Below the pieces are notes generated by a model, which saw nothing but the letters and a program-made list of their open reading frames with translations, was not told the DNA's origin and did not search any database. From Candidatus Roizmanbacteria bacterium CG_4_10_14_0_8_um_filter_33_9 (GTDB lineage: Bacteria; Patescibacteriota; Microgenomatia; UBA1406; GWC2-37-13), in contig PFLI01000162.1 of NCBI GenBank assembly GCA_002785065.1, positions 1 to 5,247 of the forward strand: DNA of 5,247 nucleotides. The letters are read 5' to 3'. How positions within the stretch are numbered: the stretch's first letter is position 1; every line of letters begins with the position of its first letter. The position numbers and the translations under genes are program-made. Positions 4,960-5,247 of this stretch are shown here, piece after piece.

Positions 4960-5247
4960 CTACATATTTAACTTTTTACTCGCAATTACCAATGCTCTTA
5001 ACAAACAAGCTTGTGGAAGGACAATTCTATTCAAATTAATAAGTGAGAGCAACGATATTGAGTCATCAGGTTCTATAGAAATACCAAAAATAGTTCGTTT
5101 TTTGTCTTTACCTGGTATACATTACATTCCTTTTGTTGAAGAAGTTTAAAGTACAAGATCCGCACTTCAAACTCTCGGATACTGAGTCAAAAGTAATACT
5201 ACCTAATTGTATTCGATGCCCTTCATCAAGATTTGGATGTAAATGAA
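4960..5247 (-). pseudogene. Probable 3' end of a frameshifted or mis-sequenced gene entering from the right
   Basis: No intact gene starts in the last 290 bases, but the minus strand is open over all of it in two pieces. Piece A is 45 codons (5245-5111, TAA at 5108-5110) and runs off the right edge; it contains HPNLDEGH and a CxxC pair (KCGSC). Piece B is 53 codons (5121-4963, TAG at 4960-4962), reading IPGKDKKRTIFGISIE and then a Leu/Ile-rich end. They overlap in different phases, so skipping one base within 5111-5121 joins them into about 95 codons. The final stop lies 6 bases from the stop of the plus-strand gene, matching the tight convergence of prs and recR. I recognise no family. It could be a true pseudogene, a sequencing error, or chance; a competing plus-strand frame is open at 4931-5149. 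Confidence 0.4.

Noticed and set aside
4613..4960. Minus-strand open frame of about 115 codons opposite the Gln/Lys-rich gene
   Set aside because: It is the complement of the CAA/GAA/AAA repeat and reads as long Val/Phe/Leu runs with no protein-like pattern. It exists because the repeat has few stops on either strand.
5085..5104. CAAAAA / TTTTTG hairpin with a T-run, possible terminator of the Gln/Lys-rich gene
   Set aside because: The stem is only A/T plus one closing pair, the T-run is part of the stem itself, and it lies 130 bases past the stop codon.
5143..5173. Inverted repeat AGTTTAAAGT / ACTTCAAACT with an 11-base loop
   Set aside because: It has one A-C mismatch, few G/C pairs and no T-tract after it, and lies within the candidate minus-strand coding frame. 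It is not convincing as a terminator or regulatory RNA.

Overview
The window is AT-rich, gene-dense bacterial DNA. It carries six recognisable or clearly coding genes, one partial gene at the left edge, and one unresolved, probably broken reading frame at the right edge. Gaps inside gene groups are 1 to 22 bases, genes are short for their families, most starts lack a Shine-Dalgarno sequence, and several core proteins are divergent. Together this suggests a streamlined genome, most likely Candidate Phyla Radiation / Patescibacteria (perhaps Microgenomates-like). That placement is inference. UGA ends recR where the family normally ends, which argues against the UGA=Gly code of Gracilibacteria and Absconditabacteria.

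Layout. At 1-1696 (+) lies a DNA-maintenance and nucleotide cluster: the 3' end of dnaX (clamp-loader subunit), the nucleoid protein gene ebfC/ybaB, and prs (PRPP synthetase) 4 bases later. At 1698-4019 (-) lies a two-gene unit, RNase J then recR, which runs head-on into prs with one base between the stop codons. In many bacteria the order is dnaX-ebfC-recR on one strand. Here recR is still next door but inverted and attached to RNase J, with prs in its usual place.

The 101-base divergent region (4020-4120) holds the clearest promoter signals: an extended -10 (TGGTATAAT) for RNase J-recR, and a TATACT box whose predicted start of transcription falls on the ATG of the next gene, implying a leaderless mRNA. 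Rightward from there come a MIP18/DUF59-type iron-sulfur assembly protein and a small protein of unknown function with a 31-residue stretch made almost only of Gln, Lys, Glu and Arg.

The last 290 bases hold no intact gene starting in the window. The minus strand there is open throughout if one frameshift near 5111-5121 is allowed, and its stop lies 6 bases from the stop of the preceding gene. I read it as the 3' end of a frameshifted or mis-sequenced gene entering from the right. I did not find a defence system, CRISPR array, tRNA, rRNA or insertion sequence.
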